From Dermacentor variabilis (taxonomy: Eukaryota > Arthropoda > Arachnida > Ixodida > Ixodidae): a stretch of DNA of 64,000 bases. Under the pieces are notes generated by a model, which saw nothing but the letters and a program-made list of their open reading frames with translations, did not search any database and was not told where the DNA came from. The DNA lies in contig NC_134572.1 in assembly GCF_050947875.1 (NCBI RefSeq), positions 128,554,105 to 128,618,104 of the forward strand, in the 5' to 3' direction. Made by a program: the position numbers and the translations under genes. Positions 13,040 to 26,469 of the stretch are shown here, one piece after another; position 1 is the first letter of the stretch, and the number at the start of each line of letters is the position of its first letter.

Positions 13040-15199
13040 GAATTGTTTACGGAATACAATCTAAGGGTTTCTCAGCGTCATACTGGATTCTTTAATGCAG
13101 CACCTGTCGGTGCCTTCTCGTACTGTGCAACATTAGTTTAGTGTACGCCAATACCAAGGAGCTTTAGAACGGTCTTTTTTTGTGAGATTCGCTTAGCAAA
13201 CAAAGTGTGCATGACCAGGAGTCCCTCAAAGCGGTTTATGTGGTCTGAAGATTCACGCCGGAAAAGCTATTACGTGGAAACCGTTATCGTCAGTAACTTT
13301 TGCATCACTCAGAAGGAAATTTAAGGGCCGAGTTGTAGTGACGAATATTACCGAAGTTTTTATTACACTTGCTCGTTATATTGATTTATGGCCATTACCG
13401 TTACAAACTTTAATGAAATTAAACACACAGGCTCCGCAACACTGCTGGCGGGGAACAGTAAGAGATAACACAATTTTGTTAATTGCCGCAGACAATGGTC
13501 AGTATAAACAAATACCGCTTCATTTAAAACTGCTTGAACCACAACTACTCTTTGCACTGTTTTGTGAGTGGCACATTCCGTAACTTTTATTAATAACGTA
13601 ACCATGATACCTCGAAATAATGTGCGTATTGAGCTGCTATCCTTCCATTTTGTATTGCAGAAATGTTGGTCATGAAATATATTTAGTGAGCTGACATTAA
13701 TTTTTATCTGGTATTTGTAGCGTGCTTTCTGTGTATTTGCATACATATTATGTACATTTTACCTTTGTCTATGTAGCCCCTCTCGTCTATAATGAATTTT
13801 GCCTTAACGTTACTGCAAATAAATAAATCAATGAATAAATATGTCCATGCATAAGTTTTTTTCAGAATTACATAACTCGAATTGTCGGGGCTTTTTACCA
13901 CTTCCTTCAGTTTCATGACGGCCATTATACTGCATGCTTAAAACTTGTGTTTATTAGCGGCCAGAACTACACACCAAATTTGTGCTCAATTTCTGCTTGA
14001 TAACAGAATATGTTTTTTTTTTCGTGTATTTGCACAATGGAAGTTAGACTGGGCCGGGAAGTAAAAGTTCCCCTAAAGTGTAGCAAGGAGACATGTCACG
14101 CCGAGTTGCCTTCTGACAACGGAATGACTGCATTTACTTTAATGATAACAATAACAGAGACTTTAAAGGTTCTTCTCCTCCCGTCCTCTTTAGGAATAGC
14201 CGCATTCATGTATGTAAATGGTTCTGTGATGGCTGTGGTCTCTATTTAGCACATAACGCTGTCACAGAACGCATGATATCGCGAAACAGTCATTTCTGCT
14301 TCCACTGTGCCTGTTGGCATCTGGTGATAACACAGCCGTTTTCATGGCGTTCTTTTATATATTCCCACTGGCAATCATGGAACACATCTGTCTACTGCAT
14401 TTAGGAACAACACCTAAGAATGACTGGATCGTCCTATTCAAGATGGTGAAAAATAACAAACTAATCAGGCTTCTTAGATTCTTTTTATCGCAATAATATA
14501 CTACAGGTTACACAATGCATTACCGAGAGTGACGTAACCTTTTTAAAGAGCACGGAAAGGTTTCCAAGTATCCGCATTGCGCACGAGACATGGACACAGT
14601 AATGTCAACATTAGAACTACTGTTCCCCCCAAAAACTGATATTCATGACACTACATTGTAAATTGTGGAGAATTAAGCTAAGAAAGGAATATAGTTCTGT
14701 GGGGTTGGCAGAGTGACAGGAAATCGCCTGCCCACCGGTCAGCCAGGAAGCCGTATCATCGCCTCGACAGCCCATCCTCCAACCAAACTTGTTAAACTCG
14801 TTAAAGAATATATCTTTCAGGCATGTTATTAGTTCAAACCATCTGCTTATAAGAAAAGAGCTGCTGTTAATGCAACGTCACTTGACTTTGGAGTAGCGAA
14901 AGCGTACTAACATCTTGCCGGCAGTGACCGATAATGTGATTACCAAGCCCTTGCCAATACTTAGGTACAATTAGTGGCAGGGAGAACATTGGTGCCCGCT
15001 CTGCATCTAGAATCGTTATTCGAAGTACGTATTCGATCTGCATATTAAAAAACAAAAGCAACAAATTAAGTAAGCATGCACAGGACGTTATTGAATCGCG
15101 GGCAACGCGTATGTAAATGTGATAAACAAGCTATTCGACAACGCTCAACTTTCTGCCACGTACAGTGAACTATCAAACTGGTTTTCACGTTTAAACGAC
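13040..15199. other. No gene recognised
   Basis: AT-rich sequence with short open frames and an (AATA)n-like patch near 13818-13840. No repeat with a second copy in the window was noticed. Confidence 0.45.
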
Positions 15200-16100
15200 T
15201 GCAGCCCATACTACTACTCCATCGATCTGCAGTGAAGAGTCAGAAGCTTTCCACTGAAAGCGCGCTTTTTGCAATAATGTTGCAGCGTGGAAAGTTACGA
15301 GCACTGAAATGGTCACCGCCCCGTTTTGTGCCCGTCGCATGGCGGCACCCCGTCGGGCGTCTTGAGACTGCATCGCAGCGATTGCTCGTTTCCGAGTTTC
15401 CGACGTTCTTCGCGTTTCCACTGACGACGGACGCCCCGAGGTAACCCACTTCGTACGCGGTTTCCTGGGGACAGCCCCACTATTTCAGTTTCTGTCCACA
15501 GCACCGGAAGCGACACTGCACGATCCAATCGCGTCTGCTTTTGTTCTTCATCCACTTCTTCGCTTCGTGTCGATGCTATCGCTACAGCGGCGCACACTTC
15601 CTTCCGGATAAAAAGAATGAAATAAAGACTGAAGCCAGATGCTCGCCTCCCTGCGCGCTCGGGCTGACGAATCGTGTCCCGGTGGATTACACGCGTTGGA
15701 CCGCGAGGGATGGTCGAGATTGGTTTGCGATGCCGGTGAATATCGCGGAGTCGAAAGCGACGTTAGGAGAGGCGTGGCCCAGTTTTCTTGGGCGCATTGT
15801 TTGCTGGTTTTCTCATTGTCTTCAAAGGCTCCGACCGACCACTGATGTGCAGAAAGCTGAGCGCATGCCTCGAGATTGTGCGCTCAGCAATCTGATTTTC
15901 TTATCCTTCGAATCTAAGTGCTTCCAAGCCGACGGGTAAATGTGGAATGGCGACCGGCTTCGTCCGAGGTGAAAGGCCTGGTACGGGGACGAAGGAATCG
16001 ACGAGTCAGTGGTGTCTGTTACCGGAAGCGGAGAAACCTACGCCTTCGAGTGCACTCGAAGTGGTGTAGTTAATATTTATTCGTGCTTCGGGACTTGAGA
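15200..16100. promoter_or_regulatory. GC-rich block with ETS-like sites
   Basis: The block is clearly richer in G, C and CpG than its flanks. It has accggaagc near 15501, cttccggat near 15600 and accggaagcgg near 16021, all ETS-type cores. It could be a promoter region of an unrecognised gene. No exon with recognisable protein sequence was found in any frame, so this rests on composition only. Confidence 0.25.
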
Positions 16101-16969
16101 GCAAACTAACTCGCAGCTTTCAACGGCCCGTTGATACGAGTGCCGAGGATTTAAGTTGGTTATCTAAGCCACGCTCGGTTGACTGAGTGTGATGTCCTGA
16201 AAGGAGTAGCGTAATCTGATGCCTAGCAATAATCTGCGAAATGCAAATTTCTCTACGTGTACTGTACTCTTTTACATTTGATGGGGCCATAGGCCTATGG
16301 AAACATATTCAACCGAAAGCCAACGAAAACAGGTGCTTTGACCTTCGGCCGAGAAGAACACAATCGTTAATAGCGACCTTGCAAGGATTCTACTGGAATG
16401 GGTGTTGTCTCAGCCTTTGGGGCTTTGCGTTTGTATAGATAGACGTTTAAAAGAATACCATAGGTCGAAAGGGGGAAGGGAAAAGGGATCGCTGCAAGCA
16501 TTTCCTGTCTTGATGTCTTCTCTTCGTCTAAGTGTTCCGGTTTTCTCCTGAGCACTAGAAGTGTGTCAAAAGATTTACATTTTAACAAGCCCAGCTTTCT
16601 GTCCTAGGTTCTAGAGGTGGGGTTCTCATCAAACACGAAGACGTGGCTTCGGCAATTCGCCTTCATTTATTAGGGGAAGTTGGCTTAAAAAAATAAAGCG
16701 ACCAGGCTTTCTTGCATGGGATCATTTTTCATTTCCAGAAGAAAAAAGTAGTTCTTTTTGTCATTAGAATATCAAATTTGGGATAAACACAGCAAAATAA
16801 CCACAGAGGGACGGCACAAGCTCTACACCTACGAATAACTTTAGCTACTGAAACCAGCAAATGTAAGCATCGCAAGAGATGTGTGACGCCGGCGAAGAGC
16901 AGAACGAAAGGCTTACAGTACATTGCTGCTCGGTGCGTCAAAATCAATTCACGATTGAATTGAATTGGG

Positions 16970-17190
16970 ATTTTACGGGCAAATAGCACGATCTCATTGT
17001 TAGGCGCGCCATGTAGTGGAGGACTGCGGAATTATTTTGACTGCATTCGTTTCGTTAACACATACTTGAGTCCAAGTACGCGAGCGTGTCTACATTCCAC
17101 CCCAACCAAGATGCGGCTGCCATGTTCTGAATAGAACCCGGGATCTCGAGCTCAGTAGCGCACTGGCATACCAACTCAGCTAAACAATAT
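16970..17190 (-). mobile_element. Diverged tRNA-derived SINE
   Basis: Plus-strand order matches the SINE at 41276-41512: ggcgcgccatgtagtggaggactgcggaattattttgac, then a central part with cgagcgtgt, then gaacccgggatctcgagctcagtagcgc, the degraded B-box end of the tRNA head. It is on the minus strand. Confidence 0.65.
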
Positions 17191-17286
17191 TTCAATTGAG
17201 CAAGCAAGCTATCTTGCTCAGTAGAGCTGATTCTGTGTCTCTTGAGACGATCCGCGTCCAGAAGGTTCCAGAAGCCACTCTAAGTG

Positions 17287-17289
<3 letters not shown>

Positions 17290-17317
<28 letters not shown>
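17290..17317. repeat. (CT)n microsatellite
   Basis: An uninterrupted CT run that keeps frames open on both strands. No gene is implied. Confidence 0.9.
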
Positions 17318-17318
<1 letters not shown>

Positions 17319-17694
17319 CGATCTTGCAAAAAGCACATTGTTTTCGCGCGTACGTTCCAATATAAAGTAGTTTCAAGTAGCCAAAGTGTGAAGAAATTAC
17401 AGTGGAACATATCTTGCGCTGCGTGGATGGAGGATGCTCAGCGCCTCTGCGATCTCCTTTAAGACCAGGCAAACGGTCTCGAGCTAAACTAAGGACAGAC
17501 TTGAAAAGAGCGACGTCGGGCCTTTTTTGTTTTCAAGTGACTACTACGTATTCTGTACTGCTGGTACACTTCTTTTCGAAAGTGTATTGTTCTTCTCAAC
17601 GTCAACGAATTTGAATTCACCATGCGAAGCTGTGTTTGTTGGACTGACTGTAGATAATAATGAGAAGGTGCGTAGCGAAGGGGGCTAAGATAGT

Positions 17695-18635
17695 TTATAC
17701 CTGGAGCTTGAATATAACACAACGCGATGGATAGAGGAGTTCCTAACGGACAGAATTAAAGTAATCAATTTAAACAACTACTTTTCTAAACACACTGACT
17801 TAACTTCGGGACTTCAAGGGTTCGACCTTGGTCCGCTGCTATGTTTAATTTTCATCAGTTACATCGCAACTAGTGCTACTTCACAAATGCCCATCTTCGC
17901 AGATGACTGCGTCTTGTGTAATGAAATGGGCTGCCCTACCGACGTCACTGTGCTGCAGTCTGGCTTAAGAAAGCTTGTGACACAAGGCAGATGAGAATTA
18001 ACATAGCCAAAACAAGCACGTAAAGATCGCTTCTATTACTCCACTTACCTATGACCAGTATAAGGTATGCGGTAATGCTATCGACACAGCATCTTCAATC
18101 TAGAACTTAGGTGATGTGTTTGCCTCCTATTTAAGCTGGAATGTCCGCATTGAAAAATTATCACAAAATCATTTTAAAAGCTTGGTTACCTCAAACGTTG
18201 CTTACATCATGCGAATGCAGTTTCTAGAATTCACGCATATAGTTCTCTTATCAGGCCCTCTTTAGAATATGCGTCCATAATTTGGCTGTCCGACCGCTGT
18301 TATCTCTCGAATGTACTCGAATCAATCCAAAATAAAGCTGCACGGTCCATATTATCTTCATACTCTCGCTGTCAAGGTGTGTTCGCCTTAAAGGAATCAC
18401 TAAATTTTTCTTTTCTTACATGCGCAGGAAATTAACAAGTTGGTCGTTCTCCCGTATTCTTCACCATAACAACATTCCATTCGCTTGAGCCCATATTCGC
18501 CTCGTTCCTCACATCACGATCTGCGAAGATCACATTCATACTGTAAAACCTATGTTTGCCCGGACTAACGCTTGCCCGGACTAACTGTTGCCGAATTGAA
18601 CTCTTTACCTTCAAGCCTTGTCTCTTAAGGAATCA
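17695..18635 (+). mobile_element. CR1-like LINE fragment (RT to C-terminus), decayed
   Basis: The frame begins with WIEEFLTDRIKVINLNN and GLQGFDLGPLLCLIFISYI (the usual GVPQGSVLGPLLF region). It continues with PIFADDCVLCNE, with the catalytic FADD intact, then after several stops SLIRPSLEYASIIWLS and ESIQNKAARSIL near 18240-18360. The tail region follows to about 18635. It is 5'-truncated and heavily broken. Confidence 0.75.
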
Positions 18636-18639
18636 TCAT

Positions 18640-20734
18640 TTCACGCAGCCCTGCATGCCAACCTTGTTAGAGTGCATCAACGTGTCATAACCCACGAACG
18701 CTTGAATAATTATTTTACGTACATTCATGTTCTTAGTGTTGCATAATATTTTTTTCTGCGTTATATGGATCTTTCTATGTTGTTTACCTATTCCATTGGA
18801 TTGTATTGTTAAACTCATGTATTGATGGGGACTGCTCGTGTTCATCGCATTTGGGTTCGTTTACGGTTCTCACGCTACCGGATATGGTAGAAACTCCGTT
18901 TCTTTTCTTTTTAGTTTGTTTTTGTTGGACTTTTAGATCACGTTTTGTTTTGTCTAACGTCTTTCTAAACTGTTTACATTATACATCTAAGGTTAATCTA
19001 AAGCAGCATTTGGAGATGTTTTTGAGGAGCATGTCTAGTGTAGCACTTGGAACGTAACAAAGGTAATACCGATGCCACTGCACTCCATGTTCTTCGCGCC
19101 GAGTATGCAGATGGTTAGCACACAAAAAATCAATGTTTGCAACCTTGTTAGACAACTGCCTTGTGAGGAGCCCTAGGTTTTCCGCGAATTGCACTGCAAT
19201 TGAACGAGAAAGCGCTCGATTTTATTAATACAGCCTGTAACATACGTATCGGCAAAGTCGGGTGCTCTAGAAATGCGCACTTATTTCTGGCACGTATCAG
19301 TGCTCAACCAGGCTAGGTCGACGCGTCGAGCCCCGTGCTCATTGACCCCCCTTCCTTTATATAACAGCCTCCTTAGAGTAACGGTGGCTCTAGCTTTTGG
19401 AGACCGGCGATGATTTTGGCGATCTTCACTTCGCGTAACCTGCTTCCGGTTGCCGACCTTCCTTGAAGAGCTTCTTGGCTTTTTATTTGCTGCGTGTGCT
19501 GCATTAACAACGCTGTAGCACTTCCGTCTACCTTTTTATTAAGTTGAAATAACACATTTTTCTTCCTTCTCCGTTTTCATCGCAGCATTACGTCATCTAT
19601 TGCACCACTTCCTTGTCCCACGACATGCTTCCGGAAGACCAACCGGAAGCAAACAATGCAGCATAGCCCACCTCTTGCGCGCTAACCACGAAAAGAATGC
19701 GCACTTGGAATGAGGCTTGTTTACAAGAAGAGGTTGTTTGCTGGATGCGGCGTCTTAACCCAGTTTCTTCATTGAGCAGCGGTATCTATTGCATCCAAAA
19801 TAAGCTGCATATTTGGTGAACTTTCTAGTGGAGAAATTATAGTCCCAGCATTTTACCCGTCTGTTTTTCTCTCCGTATCTTGATTGACCGTTTCAGTAGC
19901 AATAACGTTCGAATAGACTGAATAAGCGACGCTCAACTTTTCTTTCTTCGGAACACATGGGGGAGGGTGTTGTCGTTTTACCGCGGGCTGCGGCCACCAG
20001 GACATCCGCTATTCATAACCACTCAGGTGTAGGCCCCTTTCTCTAAGACACGCAAGAAGCCCCGGACGTTCATTCACTGCCGTATATGTAAGCCCTGTGA
20101 CGTCATTGGCACGTAGGTCGCGTGGACACAGATACAGAAGATAAAAAAAAAACCCACCTTTGGCGTCAATCCACTACCTGCGTGGTGTGAACAGCGCCGG
20201 GGCACTTGTCAGCGCAGACGTGCTCTTTCCAATACGAAATTTGAGTAATGCCACCAATGCTGACAGATCTTCGAACGACTAGCGTTCTGAAAGCTAAACA
20301 TGTATGATCGCTAAGCGTGGCAAGAAATGCTCTCGCTTAACGGTTAATCATCTATTCCTCATTACTATATTGCAATGCTTCACTATTCCTGATACTACTA
20401 CGTGCTGACAGAAATATATCCTTAGTCTACTAACGACAGTGATCTGAAGAGGCCCGTTATTGGAGCCAGCGTTTCGACAAGTCGGCCTGTTGAAATCTTG
20501 ACTGTGTAGCTCCACAGTATTTTGTCCTACTCCTGTTCACCATATCTAGTCTCCAGCATTCTGTGATGATTTCTCTTTTTCTTAATCTATCCTGCTCACA
20601 CTTTCATCTGACCGAAATTCTGAGTTTCCATAACGCAGTCATTCTCATGTAGCATTGCTTTTACCGCGAAGCTAATAAGGGCTACTTTACTCACCATCGT
20701 GTCCGTGTGTAAAAAAAAAATCCGGAAGAGGGGG
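18640..20734. other. No gene recognised
   Basis: Short open frames only. Nothing in 18640-20734 could be assigned to a gene or to a repeat with a second copy in the window. Confidence 0.45.
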
Positions 20735-21230
20735 CAATACCAGGTCAACCCGCAGCCGAGGTGGCGCAGGTTTTAAGCACTCCCTAAACGTGGGCCGATC
20801 CCGTAGATAGTGCAATACCGGACCGACCCACGGCAAAAGTGAAACAAGCGTCGAACACTCCCCGAGCCGATCTTAGGATAGTGCAATGCCGGGCTGACCC
20901 GCGGTGGAGGTTAAGCAGGCCTTAAGCACTCCCCATACGTGGGCCGATCTAGAAGATAGTGCAATACCGGCCCGTCCTACGGCGGAGGTGACGCAGGCGT
21001 TAAGTACTCCGCATAGGTGAGCCGATCCCAAAGATAGTGCAATGCCGGGCCGTCCTGCAGTAGATGTGAAGCAGGTGTTAAGCACTTTCCATACGTGACC
21101 CGATCCCAAAGATAGTGCAACGCCGGGCTGACCCGCGGTGGAGGTGAAGCAGGCGTTAAGTACTCTCCATACGTGGGCCGATCCGAAAGATAGTGCAATG
21201 CCGCGCCGGCCCGCGGTAGAGTTGCAGTTC
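20735..21230. repeat. 78-bp minisatellite, about 6 copies
   Basis: The marker gatagtgcaa recurs at 20806, 20877, 20955, 21033, 21111 and 21189. The last four intervals are exactly 78 bp and the first is 71. Because 78 is a multiple of three, the minus strand stays open over 20873-21253 as a 26-residue repeat (GIALSLGSAHVW..). The frame shift caused by the 71-bp unit limits it. I treat it as a satellite, not a gene. Confidence 0.9.
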
Positions 21231-21785
21231 GCCACTAAGGGGCCCACATGCACAGCTTCACTGGGCGACCTTTTTCATCAAGTGGTAGGGTACTGATCTT
21301 TTTTTCATGTTCCTGCACATGGAAGTGAGCATGCATGAAATAGTCTGCGAAAGCACCGGCTGTAGCAATGAAAGTATCTGCAGAAATACAGAATGGTGCG
21401 AAGACTTTCTATTTCAAGAATGCATCAGGAAAATGTTCAGCAATGGAAGAAAGTGTTTGTCTCACTTTACGTTCGGCCATACAGTGTGGTATAATAATAT
21501 TGAACCATACGGACATCGATACGGGACGATGAATTAATTGTCTGTTTTTATGTCTTGTCGATTTATTTGGGCTCTCTTGGAAATGCCTAATAATTCTAAA
21601 CGAAAACTCAACTCATTGCGAAGTTCAATAGTTATGCTGTAAGGTATTTATTTTTATGCTCGGACTGGCAAACCAGCTTTCGCTATGACCTTCATAAAAT
21701 AATTAATTACGTTAGTCCTCAGAAATCTGAATTCTACCCTTCGGGTATTATTTATACGTATTTTCACTAAAAGGACGAATGCTTT

Positions 21786-21955
21786 AAGCACGTCTTTATC
21801 TTCTTAAACTATTTTTACAGCAATTTGCAACTATATATAAGAACATAGTTACCACTATCTTTACACCTTCAAGCACGTCTTTATCTTATTAAATTATTTT
21901 TACAGCAATTTGCAACTATATATAAGAATATAGTTAGCACTATCTTTACATCATG
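21786..21955. repeat. 85-bp tandem duplication
   Basis: Two units start at 21786 and 21871 (aagcacgtctttatctt). They are about 94% alike and each contains ttacagcaatttgcaactatatataa. There is no coding content. Confidence 0.88.
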
Positions 21956-21960
21956 TAACG

Positions 21961-24615
21961 CTGGCCGTATGTAGCAATCACAAAACCTATTTTATGCTGC
22001 ACCCGGCATCCTTGGATTGATGATATGGATACACGTCTAATGATTCAAAAGTTCAAGGCTCCGCCATTATATCAGTGATACCAGCTCTGCTTGCAATAAC
22101 AGCCGTTATGCACACCAGTAAATAGTCATTTTGTGCACCAAGTAGTACGAATACGATAAATACGTCGAGATCAACTATCGGAAACGAATACAGTCGGCGT
22201 TGATAGGGTAATGGAACGAACGTACGTCTTGCGTTACTCACGACGGAGTAACTCAGTAGAAGCACGACGAGGTATATCTCCAGCTTTCTTGCTGAGTGCG
22301 CCTTTTCTCAAGCGCTTTGCAACCGAACTTTTTATCTGCTTCTCGCTGCAGGCTTATCTTCTCGTTGTTTCAAAATCAATGGACTCTAAAATGAAAAGGA
22401 AAGTGCTCGAGAGTGTGGCCGACATACCGAAATAGCCCCGTGGAAAGCTTTCACTTTGGAGGAGGAAATACTCGAGTCGTATGGAAAGGCGCGAAGCGTG
22501 AAGACAATTCGGGTGTAATAAGCGACCGCTAATAAAGCGAGCCCTCCAAATGTAGCCCTTAATCGCCTCAGTCGCCCCCCCCCCCCCCTCCACCGCCCTC
22601 TAATACTACTCCCCAGGAATGCGCGTTGCACATCAGGAAGCGGCGAATAGAAGCGTCGTATAAAGCGGTCATGCTATAGATGTCGCCGAAAAGTCTCCAA
22701 GTTTTGACACTGAGGCGACAGACAACGTTATCTCGGCATTTCGCGCCTTCTTCCGAAAGCACGGCGGTCTTAGAAAAGAGGAAACGAAACGCTTTTGCCT
22801 GACGGAAGGAAACATAATTCAAGAATTAATTTTTTCGGGCGCGATAGATTTTGGCAGGGCACTCTACGTGTCGCGTTCGGGAGCACACGCGGTAGCTCGT
22901 ATTCGGAAGGCGGTAAATGTGCTGTTTATCCTCGATTACCTAAAAAAAAATAAACCCTCTTCCTCCACACTGTTTATCATTGTGATAGATCTGCCCTGCT
23001 AACGCACACAGTCTAATCTGCTTTTTCTCTACTTGTAGTAAAAGCACAAACAGCCGTGGATCAGGCGCGACGTTTCAGGCACAAAGCGGAAGCTAGCAAA
23101 AAAAAAAAATGTAAATCAATAAAGAGAGCGCCGGCTACTCCGGAGACAGGAAACTCCTCGAGAGGCTGTGTCGGAATCGCCGCCTACTAGCAACAGCCTT
23201 CATCACTACGAATATCAGAGCCTGGACACCGGGAGAGTTCCCTGCATCAGTCATACCCGCGCCTTGCTCTACACTTGTGCGCTGCAACGCCGTCTCGACG
23301 TCATACGCGTGCCGTTTACTGAAACCAATTTTTTTATTAACAGAACCGCTTTCAATATTCCATATAGAATGGAGCCATGAGTTCAGTGCTCGCAGTGGTG
23401 TTAGATGTACTGAAAAGCAAAATCTGTTCTCTAAATTGTGTGGAGTCGACCAATGCTTACGGCAGCATGAATGCACAGACCCCACCTACCGGTTACAATG
23501 ACAGGAATCTCTGAAATGAAGGTATATTTCGAATGCGCATTTATTCACGCTTCTATAAGTGTGTTTTAAACACAGCATTTGGAGGAACCGTATAGCGACC
23601 CTATTTTGTATGCTTATCTTGTACTGTGGAAGTAGTATGCACGGTACCAATATCGCGTTATGTGAGGCGTATGGTGCGTAGTAGTCGGAACCTTGCAAAG
23701 TGCTGTGCGACACATCTGGTGCCTGCTGTGTTCTTAGTTTTCGCGTTCGTCTATCAAGTACCTTCTGGACTACTGATGAATGAAATAATGGAGTTCTGGG
23801 ACGCGTGGAAGTCGTCAGTGGTGAACTCTGTCGAAGGAAATATCTCTCAGGACCTTCATTGGAAACATCACTGGTTAAGCCGCGTCCGGCGTGAACCGTG
23901 CATTTCTTACCTCCCTAGGCAAGTCCATGTGAAAGGAAGACATGTTCTCTCTCTATACACAACTACTGAATTGATGTATTCAAACTGAGGACGTTGCATG
24001 TAAAGTTAAAATTCAGATGAGCGCAGGAGCCTTATTTAAACTCCACGACAAGAATAATCAATTAGGTTCGGCGCTTGAAGTTGTAAAACAAAAATGATGC
24101 GCCATTCCACTCTGAAGGTGGTTGACCAGCGAAGCTGTTTAGCACACGACACGGAGGTGACACATAATTTTGAACAAAGGTACGAACTCATTGAATGTCT
24201 TGATGGGTGATCATCGTAACAAAAGGTACGCGCACTCATTTATTGTCTTGATCGGTGGTCATTATTTCACTCGCAGCTGTAATCACATCCTTTTTAATGT
24301 AAAGTCGATGCACGTACGCCGCTGGGTCGTCGGTTGGGCCAGGTATGTGTGGCATTGCAAGGGATATGTCTGCAACAAGGAATGCATAAACCACTCCCGT
24401 ACCGACACATCCACATTGAAATCACCGACAACGGCAACAGGGGTAGCGTCATCGCAGCTAATTCACGCAAAGTGAGTAGCCATGAACCTTACGGCAGTAC
24501 GAGTCAAGGCATTTTTTCTTGCTTGCGGGGGTATGAGCCCCTGATAAGGACAGTTTACGACATGCTGTTTTGCATGTTGTATGCTTGATTCGTAACAATT
24601 TAAACACTGTTCACT
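21961..24615. other. No gene recognised
   Basis: It contains a poly(C) tract at 22577-22588 and poly(A) runs near 22943 and 23099. A 120-codon open frame at 23626-23988 starts only with GTG, has no recognisable motif, and is not called. Confidence 0.45.
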
Positions 24616-26465
24616 TTGTTGAGTGCTTGTAGCCTGTTTAACGTGGCCTTACTCGGACTACCGCCTGCATTAGCTAGCATGCCCAACCTCAAGCATAGCC
24701 TCTTCGCAGAGGACATCACCCTGTGGGCCATGGGGGGCAGCGAATGGGACATCCAACACACGATGCAGCAAGCCATCAACGAGGTTGTTGCATATGTAGA
24801 ACCGCGCGGCCTGCAGTGCTCCCCACAGAAGTCGGAGCTCCTTCTAACAAGCCTAATTGCGGAGGTCGACGACAAGGACCTCCCCCCCTCCCCCGAGGTA
24901 GAACTCCACGTGCATCAGCAATGAATACCTACTGTACCTAGCATCCGTATCTTTAGCTTAAGCATCCAACAAAATGGCAGAAACACAGAGATACTAAGCA
25001 ATTAGACACTCAAGTACGCAAAACCACTCGCCTTGCTGCACGCATCGCAAATCAACACCACGACATGAAAGAAAACAACCTGATACGCCTGGTAACCACC
25101 TACGCCCTGAGCAGGAAAACCTATGTCGCCCCGTACCTTAGCCTCAGTGCAAAGGACAAGCTCAAACTCAATACGAGGATCAAGAGGGCCTGTAAACAAG
25201 CCCCACATCGTCCCATTTCCACATCTAACGAGAAACTGGACGCTCTCGGCATTCAACACCATAGACGAACTCATTGAAGCTCAGCGTATTAGCCAATAGG
25301 AACGACTGGCAAATTCCACCACGGACAGGTACATTCTAAGTACCCTAGGGCTAACCTGCACCATCCAATTTGTACCTATGTACCCGTCTCTCCGAACATT
25401 CGCGCTCAGCCTGCCGATCCTGTCCATAGCTCGCAATATGGACCGTGAACACAATCAGGAGCGACGTGCAGACAGAGCTAAACGACTACAAAAGCGCTAC
25501 GACCAAGCCGCTGACGTAGCCTACATAGACACAGCGGAATGACCCAAACAGAACGCCATGGCGGATGTCGTAGTCGCGGACTCGCAGTATTGCCTCGCCG
25601 TGGCCGCATCAACACTCCCCACTAAACACGAATAAGAAATGCCCACCGCTATGACCTACGCCTCTACCAATGCGCACTGCATCATCAGCGATTCAAAAAC
25701 GGCCATTCTCAACTACACAAGAGGACTGATAGCGCCCCAAGCGCAGAAGTTAATCTCCGACACGCCTCCCTCCAGGCAACGCCCCGTCCAGTCCATCTTG
25801 GCCCCTGGTCACTCAGGTCTGGCTGGTAACAAAGCCGCCCACGATGCCGCTCGAACTCTCGTACACAGGGTACATCATCATTCTACTGCGTCTTCAGATC
25901 CTGACCAGCCCTCTTTTCTGCATCGCGGTCAGGCACGAGACCGAATGATCATGTTCAGAAAGATCCTCCTCCACTACAACCGAGAACGGTTGCGCTACCC
26001 CTGAGCGCAGAAAACGCTGAATAAATCTCATCCACCACTTGACGACTACTTCAGACGTGAGCTTTCGCAAATCCCGTGCTATACAACCGCATTTACCCCG
26101 ATGCATACTCCCCACTCTGCAAAGCGTGCGAGACCCGCGCTGTACTCGATCACATTATCTGGCAATGCCCCAAAGCCTCACCCTCCAACACCTACCCACA
26201 CCCATCGCACCGACGCTGCACGCATCATAACTACGGCCGAGCAGTGGGAGACTTAGCTGCTTAGCTTGGACCCAGAAGAGCAGCTCTGGACCGTCCGGAT
26301 GGTCGAAGACGCCGCCAAAAAGCAAGGACTGGCCGCCGTCTGAGGAATGGGGAGGTGGGTACTCGGGGTTAATCTCTCAGCCCCCCCCTTCCCAGACCCC
26401 ATCAAGGACGGACAGACAGACAGACAGACAGACAACGAACTTTTTACAATAAACTTTTCCCCCCC
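24616..26465 (+). mobile_element. I-like LINE with RNase H, 5'-truncated and decayed
   Basis: It starts within the RT (SLFAEDITLWAMGGSEWD, where the catalytic FADD has become FAED), followed by VAYVEPRGLQCSPQKSELLL. Thumb-like sequence is at 25065-25277. An RNase H-like segment (SDSKTAILNYTRG; GHSGLAGNKAAHDAAR) lies at 25639-25870. A C-terminal Cys/His motif (CKACETRAVLDHIIWQC) is near 26115-26165. It ends with a (GACA)n tract (26408-26433) and ttttacaataaactt. Stops and shifts separate the pieces. RNase H with RT places it in the I/R1 group; the exact clade is uncertain. Confidence 0.75.
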
Positions 26466-26469
26466 TCTC

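Noticed and set aside
20873..21253. 126-codon repeat protein on the minus strand
   Set aside because: It is explained by the 78-bp minisatellite. One 71-bp unit breaks the frame, and there is no start or splice context.
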